A stretch of DNA of 64,000 nucleotides from Actinomycetota bacterium (GTDB lineage Bacteria > Actinomycetota > UBA4738 > HRBIN12). The stretch is taken from assembly GCA_035697485.1 (NCBI GenBank), contig DASSCU010000063.1, positions 124,001-188,000 of the forward strand, given 5' to 3'. The position numbers and the translations under genes were made by a program. The notes beneath the pieces were generated by a model that was given only the letters and a program-made list of their open reading frames with translations, did no database searches and was not told where the DNA came from. Within the stretch, counting starts at the first letter, position 1, and the number at the start of each line of letters is the position of its first letter. Shown one piece after another: positions 51,731-60,330 of the stretch.

Positions 51731-52561
51731 GTGATCCCCTTGGACTCGCGGATCCCCGAGCACGTGCTGCGGTTCTGGCGCGCGCTCGACGCCCTGTTCG
51801 GCCGGGTGGAGCCGACGCGGTGGGGCGCTGTCGTGACCGACGGCCGCTTCCCGGCGGTCTGGGACGCGAACTACGCCCGCGTCGACGTGGCCGCTGCCGA
51901 CCTCACGCTCGCGGAGGTCGAGGCGTCCCTGCTGCCGGCGCTCCTCGAGACGGGTTCGTCGGTGCAGCACGTCGTCTCGTTCTACCCGCGCGCCACCGAG
52001 CGCCTGCTCCAGGAGCTCGCGGACCGCGGTCACCGCCTCACCTGGGACCTGGTGATGGATCTCGACGTCCAACCGCCCGCCGAAGGGTCCTGGCAGGTGG
52101 AAGCGCTCCCGAACGGACCGGAGCTGTGGGGCCGCGTCCGCGAGTCGCTGGCACTGTTCGGCATCGACGACGACACGACCGCCGACCAGCTGGCCCGGAT
52201 CGAGCGTGATGTGCTCGCACCGGGTAGCAAGCGCTGGTTCGGCGTGCGCGACGACGGCGGAGATCTCACGTCGCTGGGAGCGCTGCTGGTGCTCGACGAT
52301 GTCGGCTACATCGACAACGTGGCGACCTTCGAGCATGCACGCGGGCGCGGACTCGCGAGCGCCGTGACCGCCCACATGATCGGGGTCGCGGTGCGGGGCG
52401 GCGCCTCCCACGTCTGCCTGTTCGCCGACGCGGACGACCGATCGGTTGTCGGCATGTACGAACGGCTCGGGTTCCGGCACGCGGGCGTGCTCGCTGCGAC
52501 CAGAGGCCCGGTGGACCCCGGCGCGATCAATCGGGCAGACCGAGGTAGCGGACAGCCGTGA
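51731..52561 (+). CDS. GNAT-family N-acetyltransferase
   Basis: A 276-residue cytosolic protein with a C-terminal GNAT domain. The acetyl-CoA loop region is VATFEHARGRGLASAVTAHMIG near residue 205, followed by HVCLFADADDRSVVGMYERLGFRHAG, the usual end of the fold. The first half (about 1-110) resembles a second, degenerate GNAT-like unit (VSFYPRATERLLQELADRGHRLT). The substrate is unknown. Its last 35 bases overlap the end of the convergent mutT1-like gene. Confidence 0.82.
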   Translation: MIPLDSRIPEHVLRFWRALDALFGRVEPTRWGAVVTDGRFPAVWDANYARVDVAAADLTLAEVEASLLPALLETGSSVQHVVSFYPRATERLLQELADRGHRLTWDLVMDLDVQPPAEGSWQVEALPNGPELWGRVRESLALFGIDDDTTADQLARIERDVLAPGSKRWFGVRDDGGDLTSLGALLVLDDVGYIDNVATFEHARGRGLASAVTAHMIGVAVRGGASHVCLFADADDRSVVGMYERLGFRHAGVLAATRGPVDPGAINRADRGSGQP

Positions 52562-53381
52562 ACAGGCCCCCGTCGCGTTCCAGCATCCAGGTCGAGCCCT
52601 TCCGCCAGGCGGGCGGATCGTGCATCTCGATCCCGCGTTCGGCGAGGCCAAGCACGATCGCGGGGATCACGTCGCCGTGGCTGCATATCACCACGGCGCC
52701 CCCGCGCGACCGGACGAGCGAGAGCGCCGACTCGGTGGGCGCGCCTTCGGCGAGCTCGTCACGCTCCTCGATCGTGATCGACCTCGCGAGGGCCAGCGGC
52801 CGCACGGTCTGCACGCACCGCACCGCCGGGCTCGACAGCAGGTGGTCGACCTCGAGTTCGCGGAACAGCGTCACGAGCCCTTCCGCCTGCGCCTTGCCCC
52901 GCCTCGAGAGCGGACGCAGGACGTCGTCCTCGATCCATGCGTCGCGGTCGCCGGCCTTCGCGTGCCGCACGAGGTAGACCGGCTGATCGAACGAGCGCGC
53001 CGCGTCCAGCACCCCTCGGTCGTGGTCGTAGGTGAGCAGGGCGGCTGCGGTCGGCGCATCGACCCACCGCAGCTCGTCCACCTCGGCGTTCGGCGCGAAC
53101 GCGCCTCCCGCCGGATACATCAGCCAGTAGCGCACCGTCTTCGGGCGGTCGAGGTGGTCGAGGTAGTCGATCGTGGTGACCTCGGGGCCACGCTCACATC
53201 GGAAGCCGGTCTCTTCGCGCACCTCGCGCTCGGCGTTCTCCTCGTCGGATTCCCCGTCCTCGGCCTTCCCTTTGGGGAACGTCCAGTCGTCGTAGCGCGG
53301 CCGGTGCACGAGCGCGAACTCGGGGCCGACGCGACCCCGTCGACGCACCACACCGCCACCGGCGCGGATCTGGGTCTTCAC
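52527..53381 (-). CDS. MutT1-like Nudix hydrolase fused to SixA-type histidine phosphatase
   Basis: A 284-residue fusion: Nudix domain (about 1-130; box G-KAEDG-E-SDEENAE-REVREETGF near 45) then a histidine-phosphatase domain (LVRHAKAGDRDAW near 137, late His in VICSHGD). This is the architecture of mycobacterial MutT1, which breaks down 8-oxo-dGTP and diadenosine polyphosphates and is encoded beside ppk there. The start is GTG at 53381, overlapping the CHAD-gene stop by four bases (GTGA). A polyphosphate-related phosphohydrolase role is suggested by the operon. Confidence 0.88.
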   Translation of the reverse strand: MKTQIRAGGGVVRRRGRVGPEFALVHRPRYDDWTFPKGKAEDGESDEENAEREVREETGFRCERGPEVTTIDYLDHLDRPKTVRYWLMYPAGGAFAPNAEVDELRWVDAPTAAALLTYDHDRGVLDAARSFDQPVYLVRHAKAGDRDAWIEDDVLRPLSRRGKAQAEGLVTLFRELEVDHLLSSPAVRCVQTVRPLALARSITIEERDELAEGAPTESALSLVRSRGGAVVICSHGDVIPAIVLGLAERGIEMHDPPAWRKGSTWMLERDGGLFTAVRYLGLPD

Positions 53382-54871
53382 TCCCAGAACCTCAAGCGTT
53401 TCCGGCGGAGGCCGGCCCAAGCGTCTGGCCACGCTCGCCGTGCCTCGTCGCGCCCAGTCGCCTCGATGCCCGCGAGCCTACCGGCGGTGAATGCGACGCG
53501 AGGCGTCGCTCCCCCTGCCTGCTCCCGGAGCCACGCGATGGCCATCACCGCATCCTGATGGCTCCCGAGCACCTCCTGCAACGTCTCGGCGCGCCGCGCG
53601 AAGGTCCGGGCGGGTTTGCCGAAGACCGGGGTGAGCACCTCGGCCGCGTAGCGCACGCGTTTGGCCCGGATGCGGGCTTCGTGCAGCTCGGCGTCGGCGG
53701 AGTCGGGGCCGAGGCCGTCGCAGAGCTTCTTGAGGTGCCCCCACGGGGAGTCCATCAGGACCCCCATCACCTCGGCCGCCGGCGCACCGGCCACGTCGCG
53801 GAGCATGCACGGTTCGGCCGAGGCGGCGACCAGGGCGTCGAGCAGCCGCAGGTACCTCGGCTCGCGCATCGCGGAGAGCATCTCGGCGCGAGCGGCATCG
53901 CGTCTCGCACGCAACCGGTCGAGCACCTTCGCCACGTTCGTCGCGTCGTCGTCGGGCAACAGGAGCGCGTCCTCCCGAAGCCGCTCCCCGAGCACGTCGC
54001 AGTCCCTGACCCCTCCAAGCTCCCTTCCCAGCCATCCCAGCTCCCCTCGGAGCTCGTCGCGCCATCTGGGCTCGAGCAGGGAGCGGAACGTCCTCAGGTC
54101 GGAGCGGATCCGTCGGGTCGCGACCCGAGCCTGATGCACTCCCTCGGGGTCGACGCCGAGCCGCACGACAGCGTCATGCTGCATCAGGCGTCGCGTCGAC
54201 GTCGCGATCGTCGACCGAACGACCTCCTCGACGGTCGACGACGGACCGACCTCTGCCGCGACCACGTCAGGTGGGGCATGGGCACGTTCGCCGAGCGCGC
54301 GCACGATCTTCGGCAACGGTTCGCCGATGCGAGCCCCGGCGTCGATCAGCAGATCGACGATCGGAGCCATCGCCGGGTCGGCCGCATCGTGCGCGAGCTC
54401 GACCTCGATCTCGCGGAACCGGTCAACGATGCGACGGCCCTCGAGCACCGACACCTCGTCGTCGACGACCTCGGCCACCATGCGATCGTCGGCCGGTCGC
54501 ACGATCCGGGTTCGGTGGCGGACGGTCTGCAGGCGGAGTACCGGCCCGATCGATCCACCCCGGACGAGGCCGCGGACGAGGTCGGCCGCTTCCGCCGGCG
54601 CCTTCCCCGCACCTCCGTCGAAGGAGTGCTCCTGCCGCACCACCGTCGGGGCGGCGACCGACCGTGGGAGTTTGACCACCCACCCCTCAGTGTTGCGGTA
54701 TCGGAGAGACGCCCCCCAGCGGACCAGTCGCAGGTCGTCGGTGTCGTGGTAGGTGCTGACGAACCGCTCGGTCGTACCGGATCGCCCGCAGAAGGACCCG
54801 TCGAGCGAGGAGAGGTCCGGCATCCGGAAGCCGGGCTCGACCTCGAGCTTGGCCTCTCGCTCGAGCTTCAC
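53378..54871 (-). CDS. CYTH-CHAD protein (polyphosphate-associated)
   Basis: A 497-residue cytosolic protein. CYTH domain (about 1-200) opens with LEREAKLEVE, the Glu-x-Glu-x-Lys type metal/triphosphate signature (ExExK), and carries the basic tunnel residues of triphosphatases. The CHAD domain (about 220-497) is an alpha-helical bundle with conserved His/Arg patterns: GVHQARVATRRIRSDLRTFR near 270 and LHEARIRAKRVRYAAEVL near 425. CHAD domains bind inorganic polyphosphate. GTGA overlaps on both sides put it between ppk1 and the mutT1-like gene. It is likely a triphosphatase or an adaptor at polyphosphate granules. Confidence 0.88.
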   Translation of the reverse strand: MKLEREAKLEVEPGFRMPDLSSLDGSFCGRSGTTERFVSTYHDTDDLRLVRWGASLRYRNTEGWVVKLPRSVAAPTVVRQEHSFDGGAGKAPAEAADLVRGLVRGGSIGPVLRLQTVRHRTRIVRPADDRMVAEVVDDEVSVLEGRRIVDRFREIEVELAHDAADPAMAPIVDLLIDAGARIGEPLPKIVRALGERAHAPPDVVAAEVGPSSTVEEVVRSTIATSTRRLMQHDAVVRLGVDPEGVHQARVATRRIRSDLRTFRSLLEPRWRDELRGELGWLGRELGGVRDCDVLGERLREDALLLPDDDATNVAKVLDRLRARRDAARAEMLSAMREPRYLRLLDALVAASAEPCMLRDVAGAPAAEVMGVLMDSPWGHLKKLCDGLGPDSADAELHEARIRAKRVRYAAEVLTPVFGKPARTFARRAETLQEVLGSHQDAVMAIAWLREQAGGATPRVAFTAGRLAGIEATGRDEARRAWPDAWAGLRRKRLRFWE

Positions 54872-56943
54872 CGATCGCCGCCGGCGCGCGCCACCGCCAG
54901 CTCCTGGAGCACGCGGTGGGCTTCGACGCCCTCGGTCGCCGCGACCTTGCCCCAGACGCCCTCGGGGTCCAGCTCCCACGCGAGCTCGTCGTCGTCGAAC
55001 CCCACGCGCAGGATCTCGTCCAGGCGTTCCTGCAGCGCCGGATCCTCGACCGGCGTCAACGCCTCCACACGACGGTCGAGGTTGCGAGGCATCCAGTCGG
55101 CCGACCCGATCAGGTAGTCGTATCCCCGCTGCTCGCTCCCGAACCTGTAGATGCGAGAATGCTCGAGGAACCGACCGACGATCGAGCGGACCCGGATCTC
55201 CTCGGAAAGCCCCGGCACGCCGGGACGGAGGCAGCAGATTCCGCGGACGAGCAGGTCGATGCCGACCCCGGCCTGCGACGCCTCGTAGAGGGCGTCGATC
55301 AGGTCTGCGTCGACGAGGCTGTTCATCTTCAACACGATGGATCCGTCGTCGTGCGACATCTCCCGACGGATCAGGGCCTCGAGTCCCGGACGCATCGTCA
55401 CCGGGGCGACGAGGAGCTTGCGGTACTCGCGCTGCCGGCTGTACCCCGTGAGCAGGTTGAACAGGTCGGTGAGGTCCGCGCCGAGGTCGGGATCGGCGGT
55501 CAGCAGGCCGAGATCCTCGTACAGGCGGGCGGTGGTCGGGTTGTAGTTGCCTGTGCCGATGTGTGCGTAGCGGCGGATGCCGCCGCCCTCGCGGCGTACC
55601 ACGAGGCACGTCTTGGCGTGCGTCTTGAGGCCGACCACGCCGTAGACGACGTGCACGCCCGCGGTCTCGAGCGTCCTCGCGAACGTGATGTTCGCCAGCT
55701 CGTCGAACCGCGCCTTCAGCTCGACGAGGGCCACGACCTGCTTTCCGGCCTGCGCGGCGCGCACGAGCGCATGGATGATCGGGCTGTCCGACGACGTGCG
55801 GTAGAGGGTCTGCTTGATCGCGAGCACGTCTGGATCGCTGGCGGCCTGTTCGACGAACGCCTCGACCGACGACGAGAAGGAGTCGTACGGGTGATGCACG
55901 AGGATGTCACCGCGACGGATCGCCTCGAACACGTCTGCCGTGCCCTCCGCCGACTGCAGCGTGGGTGGGGTGACGGGCGTCCAGGGTTCGTCCTTCAAGT
56001 CGGGACGGTCCAGGTGGGCGAAGAACCACAGGTCGCCAAGCGCCAGCAGCCATTCCCCCACGTAGACCTGGGACTCGTCGACGCCGAGCTCGCGCATCAG
56101 GAGCTGGCGCATCTCGTCGCTCATCGTCGGGTCGATCTCGAGCCGGATCGCGGTCGCACCTCGCTGCCGGCGCTGGAGCACGGTCTCGATCGCGGCGAGC
56201 AGGTCGTCGGCCTCGTCCTCCTCGACCTCAACGTCGGCGTCGCGAGTCACGCGGAACACGTGCACCCCGAGGATGTCCATACCCGGGAAGAGCTGGTCGA
56301 GGTGGGCAGCCACGACCTCCTCGAGTGGCACGAAGCGCTCGCCGTCGGGCAGGTCGGTGAATCTCGGCAGCAGCGGAGGGATCTTCACTCGGGCGAAGCG
56401 GCGTTCACCCGTCAGAGGATCGCGGATCGCCGCCGCGAGGTTCAGCGACAGGTTGGAGATGTAGGGGAAGGGGTGCGACGGGTCGACCGACAAGGGCGTG
56501 AGCACGGGGAAGATGCGCTCGCGGAAGCGCCTCCCGAGGAACTCCCGGTCGGCGTCGGCGAGCTGCTCCCAGTGCACCACCCGGATGCGTTCCTTCTCGA
56601 GCGCGGGCAGCAGGTCGCCGAGCACGAGCGCGTCGGCGCGTTCCTGCATCGCGACGACACGTTCGCGGCTTGCCTCCAATTGCTCCTGGGGATTCATGCC
56701 GTCGGGGGTCATGGCCGCCACGCCGGCATCGACCTGCTCCTCGAGACCCGAGACCCTGATCTGGAAGAACTCGTCGAGGTTCTGCGTGTAGATCGCGACG
56801 AACTTCACCCGCTCGAGCAGGTGGCGGGCCGGATCTTCGGCCAGCGCGAGGACGCGCGAGTCGAACTCCAGCCAGGAGAGCTCGCGATTGATGTACCGCG
56901 AGGTCGTGGCCGTCACGGACTCGGGGAAGGGCTGGGCATCCAC
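54868..56943 (-). CDS. ppk1: Polyphosphate kinase 1
   Basis: A 691-residue enzyme that polymerises ATP gamma-phosphate into polyphosphate, reversibly. Blocks: RYINRELSWLEFDSRVLALAED near the start, LKTHAKTCLVVRR with the phospho-acceptor His near 442, YAHIGTGNYNPTTARLYEDLGLLTAD, and a late ICCLRPGVPGLSEEIRVRSIVGRFLEHSR. Length is usual. The start was set at GTG 56943 with TACGAT 11 bases upstream; GTG 56916 is the alternative. It is the first gene of a coupled three-gene unit with CYTH-CHAD and mutT1-like. Confidence 0.94.
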   Translation of the reverse strand: MDAQPFPESVTATTSRYINRELSWLEFDSRVLALAEDPARHLLERVKFVAIYTQNLDEFFQIRVSGLEEQVDAGVAAMTPDGMNPQEQLEASRERVVAMQERADALVLGDLLPALEKERIRVVHWEQLADADREFLGRRFRERIFPVLTPLSVDPSHPFPYISNLSLNLAAAIRDPLTGERRFARVKIPPLLPRFTDLPDGERFVPLEEVVAAHLDQLFPGMDILGVHVFRVTRDADVEVEEDEADDLLAAIETVLQRRQRGATAIRLEIDPTMSDEMRQLLMRELGVDESQVYVGEWLLALGDLWFFAHLDRPDLKDEPWTPVTPPTLQSAEGTADVFEAIRRGDILVHHPYDSFSSSVEAFVEQAASDPDVLAIKQTLYRTSSDSPIIHALVRAAQAGKQVVALVELKARFDELANITFARTLETAGVHVVYGVVGLKTHAKTCLVVRREGGGIRRYAHIGTGNYNPTTARLYEDLGLLTADPDLGADLTDLFNLLTGYSRQREYRKLLVAPVTMRPGLEALIRREMSHDDGSIVLKMNSLVDADLIDALYEASQAGVGIDLLVRGICCLRPGVPGLSEEIRVRSIVGRFLEHSRIYRFGSEQRGYDYLIGSADWMPRNLDRRVEALTPVEDPALQERLDEILRVGFDDDELAWELDPEGVWGKVAATEGVEAHRVLQELAVARAGGDR

Positions 56944-56977
56944 GGTGGACGGCCATCGTACGGACGGGTAGCCGAGG

Positions 56978-56987
56978 GTTGCAACCA
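56978..56987. promoter_or_regulatory. Palindrome between ppk1 and the divergent DUF47 gene
   Basis: GGTTGCAACC, a perfect 10-base palindrome in the 113-base divergent region. Possible operator for a dimeric regulator; RegX3 recognition is not supported because no direct-repeat PHO box is evident. Confidence 0.35.
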
Positions 56988-57056
56988 CCGAAGGTCTAAT
57001 GGACGAACGACTGCCATGATGCGACGGTACGGGTCCAGGAAAGCGGGAGGCCGGTC

Positions 57057-57680
57057 GTGAAGTTGAAGGTGTCACAGAAGCCGGATCAGTTCTTCGACCT
57101 GTTCCAGGAATCAGCTGCGAGTCTGTGCGCGGCGACCGATCAACTCCGCAACCTGGTGCATGAGTACGAGGACGTCGAAGCGAAGGCGCGGAGGATCGCC
57201 GAGCGGGAGCACGAGAGTGACGAGATCACCCACGCGATCATCCGCCTGATCAACACGACGTTCGTCACCCCGATGGATCGCGAGGACATCTACCAGCTCG
57301 CGACCGCGCTGGACGACGTGATGGATGCGGTGGAAGCGACGGCCGACCTGTTCGTGCTCCACGCGATCGAGGAGCCTCGTCAGGCGATGCGTGATCAAGT
57401 CGATGTCCTTTGCCAGGCCGCTCGCCAGACCGAGCAGGCGATGATCGCCTTCCGGAACCTGCGACGGGATCAGCTCGAGCCCTACTGGGTCGAGATCAAC
57501 AGCCTCGAGAACCAGGGTGATCGTCTCTACCGTCGGGCGGTCGCCGATCTGTTCTCAGGTGACCACCGAGCCATGGACGTGCTCCGCTGGAAGGCTGTGA
57601 ATGAAACGCTCGAGGAAGCGCTCGACGGGCTCGAGAACGTGGCGAATGTGATCGAGGCCGTCGTTCTCAAACACGCGTAG
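57057..57680 (+). CDS. DUF47/PhoU-like phosphate transport accessory protein, first copy
   Basis: A 207-residue all-helical cytosolic protein of the DUF47 family, distant relatives of PhoU commonly paired with Pit transporters. Blocks: FFDLFQESAASLCAATDQL, HESDEITHAIIRLINTTFVTPMDREDIYQLATALDDVMDAVE (metal-binding EExxD-type residues) and a final LENVANVIEAVVLKHA. It is paralogous to the protein at 58886. GGGAGG lies six bases before the GTG start. It is divergent from ppk1 and converges on the end of the phosphate operon. Confidence 0.88.
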   Translation: MKLKVSQKPDQFFDLFQESAASLCAATDQLRNLVHEYEDVEAKARRIAEREHESDEITHAIIRLINTTFVTPMDREDIYQLATALDDVMDAVEATADLFVLHAIEEPRQAMRDQVDVLCQAARQTEQAMIAFRNLRRDQLEPYWVEINSLENQGDRLYRRAVADLFSGDHRAMDVLRWKAVNETLEEALDGLENVANVIEAVVLKHA

Positions 57681-57900
57681 ACGGGTCCTTCGGCCCCGTC
57701 CTCGGTTTCCGCCGCCTCTCGCTCGCGGGCCGCCAGCGCCCAAGTGACCGATCCTCAAGGGCGACCGCGATCGCCCAGAGCAGGGCGAGCGCCGCCGCGA
57801 ATAGGTTCACCCATCGGTACTCCGCCGGTGTGGGCTCCCACAGCAGCAGGCTGACGCCCGCGAGCGCAGCGAAGAAGAGCGATCGACGTCCGAGGGTCAT
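57667..57900 (-). CDS. 77-residue two-helix membrane protein
   Basis: A small membrane protein with two predicted helices (SLFFAALAGVSLLLW and VNLFAAALALLWAIAVAL) joined by a short EPTPAEYRW loop, and a very basic C-terminus (RRRKPRTGPK). The ATG overlaps the pit stop by four bases, so it is a translated member of the phosphate operon. I do not recognise its family. It ends 14 bases inside the convergent DUF47 gene. Confidence 0.65.
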   Translation of the reverse strand: MTLGRRSLFFAALAGVSLLLWEPTPAEYRWVNLFAAALALLWAIAVALEDRSLGRWRPASERRRKPRTGPKDPSTRV

Positions 57901-58889
57901 CCGAATGCCTTGAACGGGAGATACGCCACGTAGCTGATCACGAATGCCCCTGGGATCGTGAGGACCCACGCCCAAACGACCTGTCCGGCGACACCCCAAC
58001 GTACCGCCGACAGACGCTGGGTCGACCCGACCCCCACGATCGCGCCCGTGATCGTTTGCGTAGTGGAGACAGGGATGCCGGCAACCGTGTTCGCCATGAT
58101 GGTCGCGGCCGCCGCCGTCTCCGCCGCCATCCCCTGCGCGGGCTGGAGCTTGGTGATCTTGGAACCCATCGTGTGCACGATGCGCCATCCGCCGAAGAGG
58201 GTCCCCAATCCGATCGCCGTATGGGCCGACAGGACCACCCAGAGAGGGACATCGGCGTCACTCGGAAGGACTCCGTTGGCAATCAGCAACGCCAGGATGA
58301 TGCCCATCGTCTTCTGGGCGTCGTTCGCACCGTGGGCCAAGCTGAACGAGGCTGCTGAGAACAGTTGCCCCACCCGGAACCCTCGGTTGAGACGCTCGAG
58401 TCGGCGGTATCGATGGAACGTCCAGTAGATCGCCGCCATGAGGGTGAACCCCAGCAACAGCCCGACGACGGGCGACAGCACGATGAACACGGCGATCTTC
58501 TGGAACCCGGACGCGATGAGCGAGGCCCAGCCCGCACTGGCAACCGCTGCCCCAGCCATCGCGCCGACGAGGGCGTGCGAAGAGCTCGTCGGAAGTCCAA
58601 CCCACCAGGTGATGATGTCCCACGCCACGGCTCCGACGAGTCCGGCGAAGATCACTGCGTTGGTGAAGACGTCGGGGTGCACGACATCGTTTGCGATCGT
58701 CGCGGCGACTTCGGTTCCGAAGACCATGAATGCGACGAAGTTGAAGAATGCCGCCCACACGACGGCCCGCTGCGGTGACAACACTCGCGTCGACACGACG
58801 GTGGCGATGGAGTTCGCAGCATCGTGGAACCCATTGAAGAAGTCGAACGCAAGCGCGATGAAGATGATCGCCGCGACCCAGATCGTCAT
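57897..58889 (-). CDS. pit: Low-affinity inorganic phosphate transporter (PiT family)
   Basis: A 330-residue membrane protein with about ten helices. Both PiT signatures are seen: FNGFHDAANSIAT near residue 20 and AHGANDAQKTMGI near 205; the sequence GLPTSSSHALVGAMAGAAVA lies in between. It moves metal-phosphate with H+ or Na+. Four-base overlaps with the DUF47 gene upstream and the small membrane protein downstream place it in the phosphate operon. Confidence 0.94.
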   Translation of the reverse strand: MTIWVAAIIFIALAFDFFNGFHDAANSIATVVSTRVLSPQRAVVWAAFFNFVAFMVFGTEVAATIANDVVHPDVFTNAVIFAGLVGAVAWDIITWWVGLPTSSSHALVGAMAGAAVASAGWASLIASGFQKIAVFIVLSPVVGLLLGFTLMAAIYWTFHRYRRLERLNRGFRVGQLFSAASFSLAHGANDAQKTMGIILALLIANGVLPSDADVPLWVVLSAHTAIGLGTLFGGWRIVHTMGSKITKLQPAQGMAAETAAAATIMANTVAGIPVSTTQTITGAIVGVGSTQRLSAVRWGVAGQVVWAWVLTIPGAFVISYVAYLPFKAFG

Positions 58890-59503
58890 GCGAACTTCAG
58901 CGCCACCGATTCGACGATGTTGGCGATGTCCTCACAATGATCGATCGCGTCCTCGGCTCCGTCGAGGAGGTCCTTCCACATCAGCACCTCCATCGCTCCG
59001 AAGTCGCCCGAGTACAGCACCGCAACACCACGGCGGTAGACCCAGTCGCCCTCGCGCTCCGCGCGCTTGACTTCGGCGCATGCGGCCTCCACGCCGGTGA
59101 GCGTTCGCAAGTCATGGACCGCGAGTGCGACGCTGGTCGCCGCCCGCTGCAGGACATCGATCTGTTGCATGAAGTGGGGCAACGGGTGGCTGATCGGCAG
59201 CAGCGCCAGCAGGTCGGCGAGTCCCTCCATGGCGTCGAGCACATCGTCGATGGACGAGGCGAGCGAATGGATGTCCTTGCGGTCGAACGGTGTGACGAAC
59301 GTCGTGTTCACGAGCGCGAGGATCTGGTGGGTGAGCTCGTCTCCCCCTTCCTCGAGGGTTCGGATCCGCTCGGCATGGTGTGCGGCGTTCGGGAGGTCGG
59401 AGAGGAGCACCGTAAGATCGACGACGGCCCGCACCATGCCGTCGGCAGCTCGATCGAACAGGTCGAAGAACTCAAGCTCCCGCGGGATCACCTGGAACGG
59501 CAC
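58886..59503 (-). CDS. DUF47/PhoU-like phosphate transport accessory protein, second copy
   Basis: A 205-residue helical protein, paralogue of the one at 57057 (shared ALVNTTFVTPFDRKDIHSLASSIDDVLDAMEG and IANIVESVALKFA). DUF47 proteins next to pit genes are thought to control Pit activity. The GTG start has GGGAGGG about ten bases upstream; a longer frame exists but starts with a poor N-terminus. The stop overlaps the pit start (ATGA). Confidence 0.88.
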   Translation of the reverse strand: MPFQVIPRELEFFDLFDRAADGMVRAVVDLTVLLSDLPNAAHHAERIRTLEEGGDELTHQILALVNTTFVTPFDRKDIHSLASSIDDVLDAMEGLADLLALLPISHPLPHFMQQIDVLQRAATSVALAVHDLRTLTGVEAACAEVKRAEREGDWVYRRGVAVLYSGDFGAMEVLMWKDLLDGAEDAIDHCEDIANIVESVALKFA

Positions 59504-59595
59504 GACGCGACAACCCTCCCACCGCACAATGGCCGTGCGGAACGTACAGGCCTTGCCCACGGGTGTCCACCGAGACTGAGAGGCGAACCACGTCG

Positions 59596-60330
59596 TCAGT
59601 CGTCGTCGACGAACCGGTAGCCGAGCCCACGGACCGTCACGAGATGACGGGGATGGTGCGGGTCGGCCTCGATCTTCTGGCGGATCCGTTTCACGTGCAC
59701 ATCGAGAGTCTTCGTGTCTCCAACGTAATCAGCCCCCCACACCTCTTCGATCAGGAAGAGGCGCGTGAGCAGGCGGCCCTTCCTGCGCAGGAGAGCCTCG
59801 AGCAGTTCGAACTCCTTGGGCGGGAACGCGACCATCTCACCTCCGACCCGCACCTCATGCCGAGCGACGTCCATCTCCACCGGTCCTCCCTGGATCACGT
59901 CGTCGATCGACTCAGGCTCGCCGCGCATCGTGGCGCGACGGAGGTGTGCTCGGACCCTGGAGACGAGTTCTCGGACGGAGAATGGCTTGGTCACATAGTC
60001 GTCGGCACCGAGCTCGAGACCTGAGACCTTGTCGGCCTCCGAATCCTTCGCCGTCACCATGATGATGGGTACGTCGCTCACCGCGCGGATCGAGCGGCAC
60101 ACATCGAGCCCCGACAGCTCGGGTAACATCAGATCGAGGATCACGAGCGACGGGCGCTCCGCGCGGAACCGCTCCAGCGCCTGCCGACCGTCCGCAGCGA
60201 CCGAGACGCGGTACCCCTCCCTTTCCAAGTTGTATCGGACCGAGTCGGCGAGGGACTCCTCGTCCTCGACGATCAGTATCGAGACCGGAGGATCGGACAC
60301 GACCGCGCCACCATCCCGCAACACACTCAC
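59596..60330 (-). CDS. regX3: OmpR/PhoB-type response regulator (RegX3-like)
   Basis: A 244-residue regulator: receiver domain with DDE-type acidic pocket (IVEDEESL) and acceptor Asp in VILDLMLPELSG near 66, Lys in YVTKPFSV, then a winged-helix DNA-binding domain (FPPKEFELLEALLRRKGRLLTRLFLIEEVWG, KTLDVHVKRIRQKIEADP). Its place after phoU and the pst genes makes phosphate control the obvious role. The GTG start overlaps the phoU stop by four bases. No sensor kinase (SenX3/PhoR) is in the window. Confidence 0.9.
   Translation of the reverse strand: MSVLRDGGAVVSDPPVSILIVEDEESLADSVRYNLEREGYRVSVAADGRQALERFRAERPSLVILDLMLPELSGLDVCRSIRAVSDVPIIMVTAKDSEADKVSGLELGADDYVTKPFSVRELVSRVRAHLRRATMRGEPESIDDVIQGGPVEMDVARHEVRVGGEMVAFPPKEFELLEALLRRKGRLLTRLFLIEEVWGADYVGDTKTLDVHVKRIRQKIEADPHHPRHLVTVRGLGYRFVDDD

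Noticed and set aside
56405-56956. 183-residue frame starting near the ppk1 start
   Set aside because: Frame-shifted copy of the ppk1 coding strand with no domain content.
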